Shown here in pieces: positions 6,352 to 14,041 of a stretch of 16,851 nt of DNA (the stretch's first letter is position 1; every line of letters begins with the position of its first letter). Source of the DNA: an uncultured Caryophanales bacterium. Its GTDB lineage: Bacteria; Bacillota_I; Bacilli_A; RFN20; CAG-826. Under the pieces are notes generated by a model that worked only from the letters and a program-made list of their open reading frames with translations, was not told the origin of the DNA and did no database searches. A program made the translations under genes and the position numbers. The stretch covers positions 1 through 16,851 of the forward strand of contig CAMJAG010000013.1 in NCBI GenBank assembly GCA_946403545.1, written 5' to 3'.

Positions 6352-9105
6352 TTAATCTCGATAATAGGATTGCTCGTCAGTAACTACCCCGCCATCATCG
6401 TCTCCTGAATCGCCAAACTTATTGGAAACAAGGACCTTACAGCCTTTATTTCCTTCAACTTGAGTATCAACAACTCCTTCGTTTTGTAAACGTAGGAAGA
6501 ATCTACCTGCTCTATTGAAACCAACTTGGCATTCTCTTTGAATACGAGAAATAGACATATATTCTTGGGACATAACCCATTCTTTAATCATTTGGAATTT
6601 TTCTTCTTCGCCACCTTCTTTAGCAGCTTGGAAATCTGGAGATGCAGCAAGTTCTGCACCAGCATCTGTAGCTTCTTCCTCTAAATTAAGGAAGAATGGG
6701 TCATAATAAGTTTCATATCTTGTTTTAAGATCTTGAACAACTCTTGTAATTTCACCACGAGATGCATAACAACCTTGTAAACGTACACTGCCAACTCTAC
6801 TAACAAGTGGAGATTGAACAAGCATATCACCTTTACCAAGGAGTTCTTCAGCACCACCTTCACCAATAATTGTGACTGAGTCAGTAGCACTAGCACACAT
6901 AAGTGCAACGTGTGTAGGTAAGTTAGCTTTGATTGTACCTGTAACAACGTTTGTTGAAGGACGTTGAGTGGAAATGAATAAGTGAATACCACAAGCACGA
7001 GCTTTTTGAGCAAGAGAGACAACAGGTAAAGATAATTCTTTACATTGGTCAACTAAATCAGCATATTCATCTAAGATGAAGATGATAATTGGGAGTTTAT
7101 CTTCGCTCTTACCTGCAGCTTCGCAATCTTGGTTATATTCTTTAATGTTTGTAGCGCCATTACTTTCAGAGAAAAGTTTATATCTTCTTTCCATCTCTTC
7201 TTGTAACTTACGAGCCATTCTTAAAGTTTCTTGTGCTGTATAAATAATTGGGCGTAATAAGTGTGGCATGTCTTTATAACGTGTCATTTCAACAGTCTTA
7301 GGATCGACAAGAACAATCTTTAAGTCATCTGGAGAATTACGCATGATTAAAGTAGCAATAATTGAGTTAACAAAAATTGATTTACCAGAACCAGTAGTAC
7401 CAGCAACAAGTAAGTGTGGGAATTCATCAAAATCTGCCCAAATAACATCGCCTTGAATGTTTTTGCCAAAGGCAACAGCAAGAGGATGTTTCTTTACATC
7501 AGGGAGTTTTTCAAATACTTCCTTAAAGGAAACTGTAGCAATTGCAGCATTAGGAATCTCTAAACCAGAACAGCTTTGTCCTTCAACAACAGGAACAAAT
7601 CTAGCAGAAACACCATTAAGTCTAATAGCAATATCATCAACGATATTTGCAACTCTAGCTGCAGAAACGTTTGCAGAATAAGCAACATTAAAGCGAGTAA
7701 CTGAAGGACCTACGACATAGCCTTTAATAGTAGCGCCAATCTTGAAGTTAGCGAAAACTTCATTGATAGCAATTTGTCTAGATTCAGCAACTTCGATATT
7801 CTTTTGTGATTTATCACCAGAATCGATAACATCAAGCAAGTCGACACTTGGAGCAACCCAATTGACCCTTGGTCTACGTTTTTCTTCTTGAGGTTGTTCA
7901 ACAGGTTCATTATTGACTGGTTGAGCAACTGGTCTAGAAGCTGCGACTGGTTCAATAAATTCTGGTTTTGCACCAACTAAAGACTCATCTAATTGAGGTT
8001 TTTGATCAAAATCTAATTGTAATTGTTCTCTTTGAACAGGAGCAGCTGGTTCAACCTTTTGTGGAGCAGGTTCAACAATTGGTTCTTCAAAGAAGGCAGG
8101 AGCAACATTGAGTGGCTCTTCGTGAAGGACTGGTTTTTCTTCAACTACATCAGGTTGAGCAAATACTCTTTCACCAGCGACAGGTTTTGGAGTTTCATCT
8201 GCTTCTTCTTCGCCAATAGAGAAAATTGGTTTTACAAACATGCCATTTGAAATGTTATCTCCATAATTTGGTTCTTCAAAGAAAGAATCTTCGTTATTAG
8301 GATTTGCTTGATATGGTTCAGGTTTAGATTCAACTCTTGCAGGTTCTTTTGCAATGTTGGCTTGATAATTAGGTCTGATATATTCATCATCTTGGATTTC
8401 AATTTCGTCTTCTTTTTCTTCTTTTGGAGTCTTAGGATGATTGCGTTTGTAATTTTTAATAACTCTAATAAGGATTGGAAGTCCGAATAAGAGCATAGCA
8501 ATCACGAATAAAATAATTGCTAAAAGCAATCCACCAGTAGCGCTATGGAATAAAGCGTTACCAATAGCAACTAAAAGATAACCAAAAAGTCCAAAACCAA
8601 CAGAGTGATCATTTGAGAAAAAGTTGATTGTATCAGCGGTTAAATAATTGAATTTACTAGTATCACCTGTCTTCCAAGGAACATGGAAGAAGAGTTTGTT
8701 ATATGCATCTGCAAAACTGATATTGTTTTGGGCAGCATCAAAAGCAATTGTTTTTCTTTCACCCATACTATTTGCAAGGTTGCCATTAATGCTATTAGCG
8801 ATGCAAATATGAGTAACAAGCATTATTGTAGCGAGTAAGACAATCGCGCCAGCTACAATGCCTAAAACAGGAATTTTAATCTGCTTTGGTTTGTTAACAA
8901 ATATCAAATACATTCCAACCAAGTATAAAAGAATGTAAAAAAGATAACTTCCAATACCAAAAAGATATGCAAAACCAAAAGTAAAAATTCTTGGTACCGC
9001 AGTAACATTTATAAATAAAATGACTGAAAATAGTGAAAGGAAGATTCCAATCACCACTTTAAGTTTTTTAGTTGATATTTCCTTAGAGTGTTTTTCGTTA
9101 TCCAT
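6352..9105 (-). CDS. ftsK: DNA translocase FtsK/SpoIIIE
   Basis: Membrane-anchored hexameric motor that pumps chromosomal DNA through the division septum. The 917 residues show about four N-terminal membrane segments (roughly 16-34, 41-71, 77-102, 170-215). A long acidic, proline-rich linker follows (220-415), with FFEEP twice (about 275 and 339). The RecA-like motor comes next: Walker A GTTGSGKS at 569-576, Walker B IIFILDE at 674-680, TQRPS at 713-717, and GGAEELLGKGDML at 750-762. A winged-helix gamma domain (about 835-895, with SRIQRECQVGFNRAGRF) would read KOPS/SRS-type sites. An acidic tail follows. Two usually conserved arginines (PTRIAF, DSRTIL) are H732 and V744 here. There is no ribosome site before the ATG, and a TATAAT lies only 14 nt upstream. 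It heads the ftsK-pulA-plsC operon. The next Met, at residue 64, would cut away membrane segments, so this start is preferred. Confidence 0.95.
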   Translation of the reverse strand: MDNEKHSKEISTKKLKVVIGIFLSLFSVILFINVTAVPRIFTFGFAYLFGIGSYLFYILLYLVGMYLIFVNKPKQIKIPVLGIVAGAIVLLATIMLVTHICIANSINGNLANSMGERKTIAFDAAQNNISFADAYNKLFFHVPWKTGDTSKFNYLTADTINFFSNDHSVGFGLFGYLLVAIGNALFHSATGGLLLAIILFVIAMLLFGLPILIRVIKNYKRNHPKTPKEEKEDEIEIQDDEYIRPNYQANIAKEPARVESKPEPYQANPNNEDSFFEEPNYGDNISNGMFVKPIFSIGEEEADETPKPVAGERVFAQPDVVEEKPVLHEEPLNVAPAFFEEPIVEPAPQKVEPAAPVQREQLQLDFDQKPQLDESLVGAKPEFIEPVAASRPVAQPVNNEPVEQPQEEKRRPRVNWVAPSVDLLDVIDSGDKSQKNIEVAESRQIAINEVFANFKIGATIKGYVVGPSVTRFNVAYSANVSAARVANIVDDIAIRLNGVSARFVPVVEGQSCSGLEIPNAAIATVSFKEVFEKLPDVKKHPLAVAFGKNIQGDVIWADFDEFPHLLVAGTTGSGKSIFVNSIIATLIMRNSPDDLKIVLVDPKTVEMTRYKDMPHLLRPIIYTAQETLRMARKLQEEMERRYKLFSESNGATNIKEYNQDCEAAGKSEDKLPIIIFILDEYADLVDQCKELSLPVVSLAQKARACGIHLFISTQRPSTNVVTGTIKANLPTHVALMCASATDSVTIIGEGGAEELLGKGDMLVQSPLVSRVGSVRLQGCYASRGEITRVVQDLKTRYETYYDPFFLNLEEEATDAGAELAASPDFQAAKEGGEEEKFQMIKEWVMSQEYMSISRIQRECQVGFNRAGRFFLRLQNEGVVDTQVEGNKGCKVLVSNKFGDSGDDDGGVVTDEQSYYRD

Positions 9106-9119
9106 ATATGTATGTATAT

Positions 9120-9149
9120 ATTATACACGCGAGGCGTGAAATTAGTCTA
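9120..9149 (-). promoter_or_regulatory. Promoter of ftsK-pulA-plsC
   Basis: On the minus strand, TAGACT (9144-9149; 4 of 6 matches to TTGACA) lies 18 nt upstream of a perfect TATAAT (9120-9125). It sits between the rnj terminator and ftsK. The expected start site leaves a leader of only about 7 nt before the ftsK ATG, with no Shine-Dalgarno. Confidence 0.6.
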
Positions 9150-9152
9150 TAA

Positions 9153-9178
9153 AAAAAGAACAAAAGTTTGTTCTTTTT
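9153..9178 (-). terminator. Intrinsic terminator after rnj
   Basis: A perfect 12-base inverted repeat (AAAAAGAACAAA at 9153-9164 against 9167-9178) begins a few bases beyond the rnj stop. In the minus-strand RNA it ends in a run of seven U. The stem is mostly A-U, so it is a weak hairpin, and its symmetry could let it work on both strands. It separates rnj from the ftsK promoter. Confidence 0.7.
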
Positions 9179-9183
9179 CTTGC

Positions 9184-10875
9184 TTATTCTACTGCAATAA
9201 CGATAGGCATGAATTCTGGATCACGTCCATTTTCACGACGGATGAATTTTTTTGCTCTATCTTTAATGAGTTCTTTTGTTTCTTCAAAGTCAGTTTTGCC
9301 TAAGTTAAGAGCAGTCATTACTTCTTCTACAAAGATATTAGAAATTGATTTTAATAACGGTTCAGCTTCTTTTACATAGACAAATCCACGCATTTGGCAA
9401 TCCGGACCAGCAATAATCTCTTTTTTGCTGAGTGATACTGTAGCAGCCACAACGACTACGCCATCAATGCCAAGTTTTCTTCTATCCTTAATAACTTCTT
9501 CACCAACTTTAGAAATTCCTTTACCATCAACTAAGACTGGTTCAATTGGAATTTGGTTAACTTCGTTTGGGATAATTTGAGGACGAGAAGTAGCATCAAA
9601 TATGATTTGCATACCATTATCGATGATAAAGGTGTTCATATGATTTAATCCAATATTCATGCCAACTGCGAGTTTAGCGTTTTCCATTAAGTTACGGAAG
9701 CTACCTCTGACTGGTAAATAGAATTTTGGTTTTAAAAGTGACAAGAAGAATTTCAAGTCATCTTGACATGCGTGCATGGAAATGAGGTCTTTGGACTTAA
9801 TCCAAACCATTTCACATCCAGTTCTATAAAGCGAATCAACTGATCTTGTAGCAAGCGTTTCTAATGTTGGAGTTGCTAAAGCACAGTTAATAAAGATATC
9901 TTTTGGACCTAAAACGATACGTTTATCTTCATTTGCACCTTTAGAAATAGCGGCGATTTCCTTATATAAATCTTGGCCTCTGCCTAAAAGCAAAATAACA
10001 AGGTCTTGTTCTCTTACTCTAAGCAAGTCTTCTGTAGAAACAATATCTTCAGGTTTAATAGAATTTGGATTGATCTTTAGATATGTATTTCTCATAACCA
10101 AGTTTGTGTATTGGTTATAGAAGTAAATCTTTTTACGATACATTCTACATAATTGTAGAATTTCAGTAATTCTATAAGTGTTTTGCCAGAAACAATCGAT
10201 GAAAATTCTTTTGTTTGAATCTTTAAAGTACTTCTCAATTAATGGGAATAAACGATGTTTAGGAGCGCAATAACCGCTTCTTCCACTACGTTTTGATTCT
10301 GCTAAAAGAAGGAATGTTTCTTTTTCACTTAAGAAATTTAAAGTCTTTAAGTCAAATAAATAATCTTTATAAGTTTGTGAGTAGTCAACGATAAAGTCAC
10401 CAGTATAAACAATGTTGCCTCTATCGGTTTCAATAGCTAGACCATAAGATTGGCTAGCATTATGACATGTTTGGAAGAAATGTACTGTTCTACCTGCCAC
10501 AGTTCTTTTATCTGTTGGAAGAACTTCAACCCAATTAAATTTAACTTTAAACTTAATGCTTCTAGCTTGGTCCTCCATGATTTCGATTGTATGTTTTGTG
10601 GCATATACAGGTGCTGGAGCCATGTCATAAAAGTATTTTAAACCAGACATATTCTCGCTATGTCCGTGAGTAATAAAATATCCAGCAATTCGATGTTTAT
10701 TTTGAATTAGGTAGTTTGCGTTAGGAAGTAAGAAGTCAATTCCAGGAATAGTCTTATCTGGAAGAGCGGCGCCACAGTCTAAAACGAAAATACTGTCATT
10801 AATTTCTAATACATAACAGTCTCTACCATCTTCATCTAATCCACCAAGTGGAACTAATTTAATAATATCCGCCAT
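9184..10875 (-). CDS. rnj: RNase J family ribonuclease, J2-like with degraded metal site
   Basis: RNase J proteins are metallo-beta-lactamase/beta-CASP enzymes for 5'-3' exo- and endonucleolytic RNA decay. The 563-residue protein is full length: KLVPLGGLDEDGRDCYVLE at 6-24, beta-CASP core, and an RNase J C-terminal domain (GPDCQMRGFVYVKEAEP, about 490-506). The metal motif HxHxDH reads HGHSEN (70-75), resembling B. subtilis J2 (HGHDEN as I recall it) rather than J1. H138 and D160 (TGDF) are kept. The His of the usual HSIPDS block survives, but its neighbours read HNASQS. HVSGH has become LISMH (first His lost, H368 kept), and the PVHGE histidine is R390. It may be a low-activity or structural partner of a catalytic J1 encoded elsewhere. 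AGGAGG (10880-10885) lies 4 nt before the ATG. It has its own promoter and terminator. Confidence 0.9.
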   Translation of the reverse strand: MADIIKLVPLGGLDEDGRDCYVLEINDSIFVLDCGAALPDKTIPGIDFLLPNANYLIQNKHRIAGYFITHGHSENMSGLKYFYDMAPAPVYATKHTIEIMEDQARSIKFKVKFNWVEVLPTDKRTVAGRTVHFFQTCHNASQSYGLAIETDRGNIVYTGDFIVDYSQTYKDYLFDLKTLNFLSEKETFLLLAESKRSGRSGYCAPKHRLFPLIEKYFKDSNKRIFIDCFWQNTYRITEILQLCRMYRKKIYFYNQYTNLVMRNTYLKINPNSIKPEDIVSTEDLLRVREQDLVILLLGRGQDLYKEIAAISKGANEDKRIVLGPKDIFINCALATPTLETLATRSVDSLYRTGCEMVWIKSKDLISMHACQDDLKFFLSLLKPKFYLPVRGSFRNLMENAKLAVGMNIGLNHMNTFIIDNGMQIIFDATSRPQIIPNEVNQIPIEPVLVDGKGISKVGEEVIKDRRKLGIDGVVVVAATVSLSKKEIIAGPDCQMRGFVYVKEAEPLLKSISNIFVEEVMTALNLGKTDFEETKELIKDRAKKFIRRENGRDPEFMPIVIAVE

Positions 10876-10929
10876 AAAGCCTCCTATTCATACATACGTT
10901 TAATTGCCTATGTTGAATTTGCAACTATT

Positions 10930-10957
10930 ATTATACAAGATAATAATCTAATGTGAA
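10930..10957 (-). promoter_or_regulatory. Promoter of rnj
   Basis: Minus-strand TTCACA (10952-10957; 5 of 6 matches to TTGACA), a 16-nt spacer and a perfect TATAAT (10930-10935). It begins directly after the DUF1667 gene's stop codon. It predicts a leader of about 48 nt carrying AGGAGG just before the rnj ATG. No terminator hairpin separates it from the upstream cassette, so read-through is possible. Confidence 0.7.
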
Positions 10958-10959
10958 TA

Positions 10960-11301
10960 CTAATCTAATTTTTTTGTAATAATTATATCTACATCTAATC
11001 CTAATGGATTATGGGAAACTATATCTCCTATATTTACTGGAGCTTGTACTTTCAAGGTATTTATATGCTCCATGAGTTCAAACATTTTCTCTTTTGGAAT
11101 GTTTCCACTAGTCTTGACACTAACAACTGTATTTTCTCTATTGATTACCCTCACTGAACTTGTTAAAGAACGCATTGGGTGGGTTAATTCACTGACAGCG
11201 TATTTTGCACCTCTAGGACAAAAATTGCCTGTCACATTCATATTTTCATCAATCTTTAAAGAGCATCCTCTAGGACAAACGATACAAGTTAATTCTTTCA
11301 T
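10960..11301 (-). CDS. DUF1667 protein, small cysteine-motif partner of the FAD oxidoreductase cassette
   Basis: A 113-residue protein beginning MKELTCIVCPRGCSLKI. Four cysteines, C6, C9, C13 and C28 (CxxCPRGC, then FCPRG), look like a metal or Fe-S site. The remainder is a small alpha/beta region with TSGNIPKEKMFELM and a C-terminal DVDIIITKK strand. The layout matches DUF1667 (COG3862) proteins, which in many Bacillota and Thermotogota sit next to GlpA/GlpO-like and pyridine-nucleotide-disulfide-type FAD proteins. Its ATG abuts the stop of the upstream oxidoreductase with no gap, so the two are surely co-expressed. The biochemical role is not established to my knowledge. An electron-transfer or cofactor-holding subunit is the natural guess from the cysteines and context. 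Confidence 0.88.
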   Translation of the reverse strand: MKELTCIVCPRGCSLKIDENMNVTGNFCPRGAKYAVSELTHPMRSLTSSVRVINRENTVVSVKTSGNIPKEKMFELMEHINTLKVQAPVNIGDIVSHNPLGLDVDIIITKKLD

Positions 11302-12549
11302 CTAATTATCCTCCAAAGAGAGAGTGATCTCTTCTTTTGCTTCTTTAAGTTTTTCTAGTGGAACAGAAATCATTACCATTTCACTTGGAATAAGAACTGG
11401 TTTGACTTGTTTAAACAATAAATTTTCACCTGATTTGATAGTTAGTCTTTGATTAATCAAAGGTTTTCTTACTCTAAATTTGAATGTTACGTTTTCATCT
11501 ACATCCATATTTACTGTTTGAGGAACAACATATGAGACATTATTTCCTGGATTAACTTTAATTACATTTTCATCTTTAAACTTGTCATTTATGTATAAAG
11601 CAGCACCATGACCAGCAAGTCGACCTTCATCTGTAACAAAGTCCACTACGTCATGAACATGTAAGCAGTTTCCACAAGCAAATACACCATCAATTTCAGT
11701 TTCCATTAGCGAATTGACTTTAGCGCCTTTAGTAGAAGATGTAGGACAATCAATTTTCTCTAATAGTTCAATATAGGGAACTAGTCCAATTGATAAAATT
11801 AATGTATCACATTCAATTTCCATATCAGTATTAGGGATAAAATTGTAATTTTGATCAACCGCAGTGAGCACTACTTTTTCAACTCTATTTTTACCAATGA
11901 CTTTAGAAACTGTTCTAGATAGATATAAAGGAATATCAAAATCTTTCAAACATTGGGCAATATTTCTATTTAAACCAGCGGAATATGGATTAATTTCACT
12001 AACACAGATGACTTTTGCGCCTTCAAGTGTAAGTCTTCTTGCCATGATTAAACCAATATCGCCACTACCAAGGATAACAATTTTCTTTCCTACGAGATAA
12101 CCATGAATATTTAAATACTTTTGAGCGGTACCAGCGGTAATGATTCCGCTAGGACGGTCACCAGCAAGTTGAATCGCGCCAGCGTTTCTTTCATAACAAC
12201 CCGTAGCCATAATCACAGCTTTGGCTTGGATTTGTTTGATACCATCTTCGCTATTAGAATAAGTAACTACTTTATTTTTAGATAAATTAGTCACCATTGT
12301 ATTTAATTTATATGGAATCTTTTCTGCTATAACTTGGTCTGCAAAACGTTGTAAATATTCTGGACCAGATAATTCTTCTTTAAATTCAGTTAGGCCAAAA
12401 CCATTATGAATGCATTGATTCAAAATGCCACCTAATCTATCTTCCTTTTCTAAAATAAGGATATCTTTAACGCCTTCCTTTTTAGCTTGTAAAGCAGCAG
12501 CCATTCCAGCGGAACCACCGCCGATAACTAGTAAATCAACACGTTCCAT
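11302..12549 (-). CDS. FAD/NAD(P)-dependent oxidoreductase, pyridine nucleotide-disulfide type (middle gene of GlpABC-like cassette)
   Basis: A 415-residue two-dinucleotide-binding flavoprotein. FAD binding: LLVIGGGSAGMAAAL (6-20) with the acid end LILEKEDRLGG (31-41). ATGCYERN is at 115-122. The NAD(P)H-binding GSGDIG is at 161-166. The FAD ribityl motif DGVFACGN is at 287-294. The C-terminal ~90 residues form a separate beta-rich region. It lacks an adjacent CxxxxC redox disulfide, so it is not a thioredoxin or lipoamide reductase. The family pairs with a GlpA-like flavoprotein and a DUF1667 protein in dehydrogenase complexes related to hydrogen cyanide synthase and opine/hydroxyproline dehydrogenases. 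An AGGTGG ribosome site lies 9 nt before the ATG, overlapping the end of the upstream gene, whose TGA stop is one base away. The probable role is to pass substrate electrons to or from NAD(P). The substrate is inferred only. Confidence 0.88.
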   Translation of the reverse strand: MERVDLLVIGGGSAGMAAALQAKKEGVKDILILEKEDRLGGILNQCIHNGFGLTEFKEELSGPEYLQRFADQVIAEKIPYKLNTMVTNLSKNKVVTYSNSEDGIKQIQAKAVIMATGCYERNAGAIQLAGDRPSGIITAGTAQKYLNIHGYLVGKKIVILGSGDIGLIMARRLTLEGAKVICVSEINPYSAGLNRNIAQCLKDFDIPLYLSRTVSKVIGKNRVEKVVLTAVDQNYNFIPNTDMEIECDTLILSIGLVPYIELLEKIDCPTSSTKGAKVNSLMETEIDGVFACGNCLHVHDVVDFVTDEGRLAGHGAALYINDKFKDENVIKVNPGNNVSYVVPQTVNMDVDENVTFKFRVRKPLINQRLTIKSGENLLFKQVKPVLIPSEMVMISVPLEKLKEAKEEITLSLEDN

Positions 12550-12550
12550 A

Positions 12551-13996
12551 TCAATCTACCACCTTTACTTTCTCTAAAAGGACATTACTTCCTTCATCAT
12601 CTAAAGGCACTTCTAAAGGAGATATTCCATAGTGCTTTGCTAAAAGCAAAACAACCTTTGGTGAACAGAATCCGCCTTGGCATCTGCCAAATCCTGCTCT
12701 TACACGTCTTTTTACACCTTTAACACTTCTAGGAGGAACACTTCTAGAAAGAATATCATTTATTTCACCAAGAGAGATTTGTTCACAATCACAAATCATC
12801 TCACCAAAATCAGGGTTATCTTTAATCATCTTGTCTCTGATCTCAGGTTTAACTTCTTTAATATGAGGGTATCTTCTCACTCTTGAATTATAGTCTTTCT
12901 TATTTATTAATAAGGATATAGAGGAAACTAGTTCTTCTACGACATATTTTGCAATTGCAGGAGCGGAGACTAAACCAGGAGATTCAATACCACCTACATT
13001 AATAAAATGATCAAATTTACTATCTTTCTCTATGACAAAGTCATGTCTAGAACAACTTGGTCTAAGTCCTGAGAAAGTTCTAATACATGTGTTATAAGGA
13101 ATTCCTTTCACTAGTAAGTTAGCTTGTGATTTTACATTATCTAATGTCATCTTATCCGTAGAAACATCGTCTTTATCATTAATGACTTCACTAGAAGGAC
13201 CCACTAAATAGTTATCAGATGTAGTTTTAGTAACTAAAACACCTTTTCCTTTTTCGCTTGGTAAAGGGAAAATGACATGATTAACAAAGTTTTTAACTTT
13301 GTGGTCTAAAACATAATACTCACCTTTTCTTGGAGTAATACTCCAGTCCACTTTGTTAATCATATTGGCAATTTGGTCAGCATAATTGCCAGCAGCGTTA
13401 ATCACGATTTTACTTACGTATGTATCTTTATCAGTGGTCACATAGAAAAGTTCGTCTTCATATTTAATAGATATAACTTTATTAGATAAGCAAAGCTTAA
13501 CTCCATTATCCACAGCGTTTTCCATAGCGTGGATACATAAATTAAATGGATTAATGATTCCTGCAGTCGGAGCGTATAATGCACCATAGCTATTAGGAAT
13601 ATTTGGTTCCATTTTAGCGACTTCTTCACCACTTAAAATCTTTACTTCTACACCATTTTCTTTGCTGCGCTTTGCTAATTCTTCAAGCATACTAACTTGT
13701 TCAGGGAAATTAGCAACAGTTAAAGAACCGATGCGTCTAAATGAAACATCTAGTTCATCAGCGATTTGGTCAAACATCTTATTGCCTAAAACATTGAATT
13801 TGGCTTTATTTGTGCCTGGAATAGGATCATAACCACTGTGGATGATAGCAGAATTTGCGTTAGTCGCACCATTTCCTACATCATTCGCCTTTTCTAAGAC
13901 ACAAACTTTAAGAGTGTATTTTGATAATTCTCGTGCAATAAAAGAGCCAGTTATACCTGCTCCAACGACGATTACGTCGTATATATCTTTGTTCAT
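12551..13996 (-). CDS. FAD-dependent glycerol-3-phosphate dehydrogenase-like protein with BFD-type [2Fe-2S] domain
   Basis: A DAO-fold flavoprotein that probably oxidises sn-glycerol 3-phosphate to dihydroxyacetone phosphate; a 2-hydroxyacid or amino-acid substrate is possible. Numbered from the chosen Met (481 residues): FAD-binding VIVVGAGITGSFIAREL at 8-24, EKANDVGNGAT at 35-45, and the GlpA-like IIHSGYDPIPGT at 51-62. The C-terminus holds a BFD-like Fe-S site, C402-x-C404 and C439-x4-C444 (CDCEQIS, GRCQGGFC), as in E. coli GlpA. An upstream in-frame ATG at 14014 adds MSYNKN. I prefer 13996 because TATAAT (14003-14008) lies inside that extension, so RNA from this promoter would begin at about the second ATG. 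There is no Shine-Dalgarno for either. First gene of a three-gene cassette. No glycerol kinase or glycerol facilitator is in view. Confidence 0.85.
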   Translation of the reverse strand: MNKDIYDVIVVGAGITGSFIARELSKYTLKVCVLEKANDVGNGATNANSAIIHSGYDPIPGTNKAKFNVLGNKMFDQIADELDVSFRRIGSLTVANFPEQVSMLEELAKRSKENGVEVKILSGEEVAKMEPNIPNSYGALYAPTAGIINPFNLCIHAMENAVDNGVKLCLSNKVISIKYEDELFYVTTDKDTYVSKIVINAAGNYADQIANMINKVDWSITPRKGEYYVLDHKVKNFVNHVIFPLPSEKGKGVLVTKTTSDNYLVGPSSEVINDKDDVSTDKMTLDNVKSQANLLVKGIPYNTCIRTFSGLRPSCSRHDFVIEKDSKFDHFINVGGIESPGLVSAPAIAKYVVEELVSSISLLINKKDYNSRVRRYPHIKEVKPEIRDKMIKDNPDFGEMICDCEQISLGEINDILSRSVPPRSVKGVKRRVRAGFGRCQGGFCSPKVVLLLAKHYGISPLEVPLDDEGSNVLLEKVKVVD

Positions 13997-14002
13997 GTTT
14001 TT

Positions 14003-14031
14003 ATTATAACTCATTATTTAAATAATGTTTA
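14003..14031 (-). promoter_or_regulatory. Promoter of the FAD oxidoreductase cassette
   Basis: Minus-strand TAAACA (14026-14031; 4 of 6 matches to TTGACA), a 17-nt spacer and a perfect TATAAT (14003-14008). Only 6 nt (AAAAAC) follow before the ATG at 13996, so transcription should begin at or within a base or two of the start codon. It lies between the pnp terminator and the cassette. Confidence 0.65.
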
Positions 14032-14041
14032 GAGCAAAATC

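Noticed and set aside
6681..8501. Several open frames of 60-120 codons on both strands within ftsK
   Set aside because: They are alternative frames of the FtsK linker and motor region. Their Leu-, Phe- and Lys-rich composition follows from the AT-rich, acidic/proline-coding linker.
9101..9125. TATATGTATGTATATATTATA repeat as a possible operator or microsatellite
   Set aside because: It is short and imperfect, overlaps the -10 and start codon, and is expected in AT-rich DNA; I see no partner copy.
9184..10875. RNase J gene as a pseudogene
   Set aside because: The frame is full length with intact N- and C-terminal signatures, a promoter, a ribosome site and a terminator; the active-site changes resemble the J2 branch rather than random decay.
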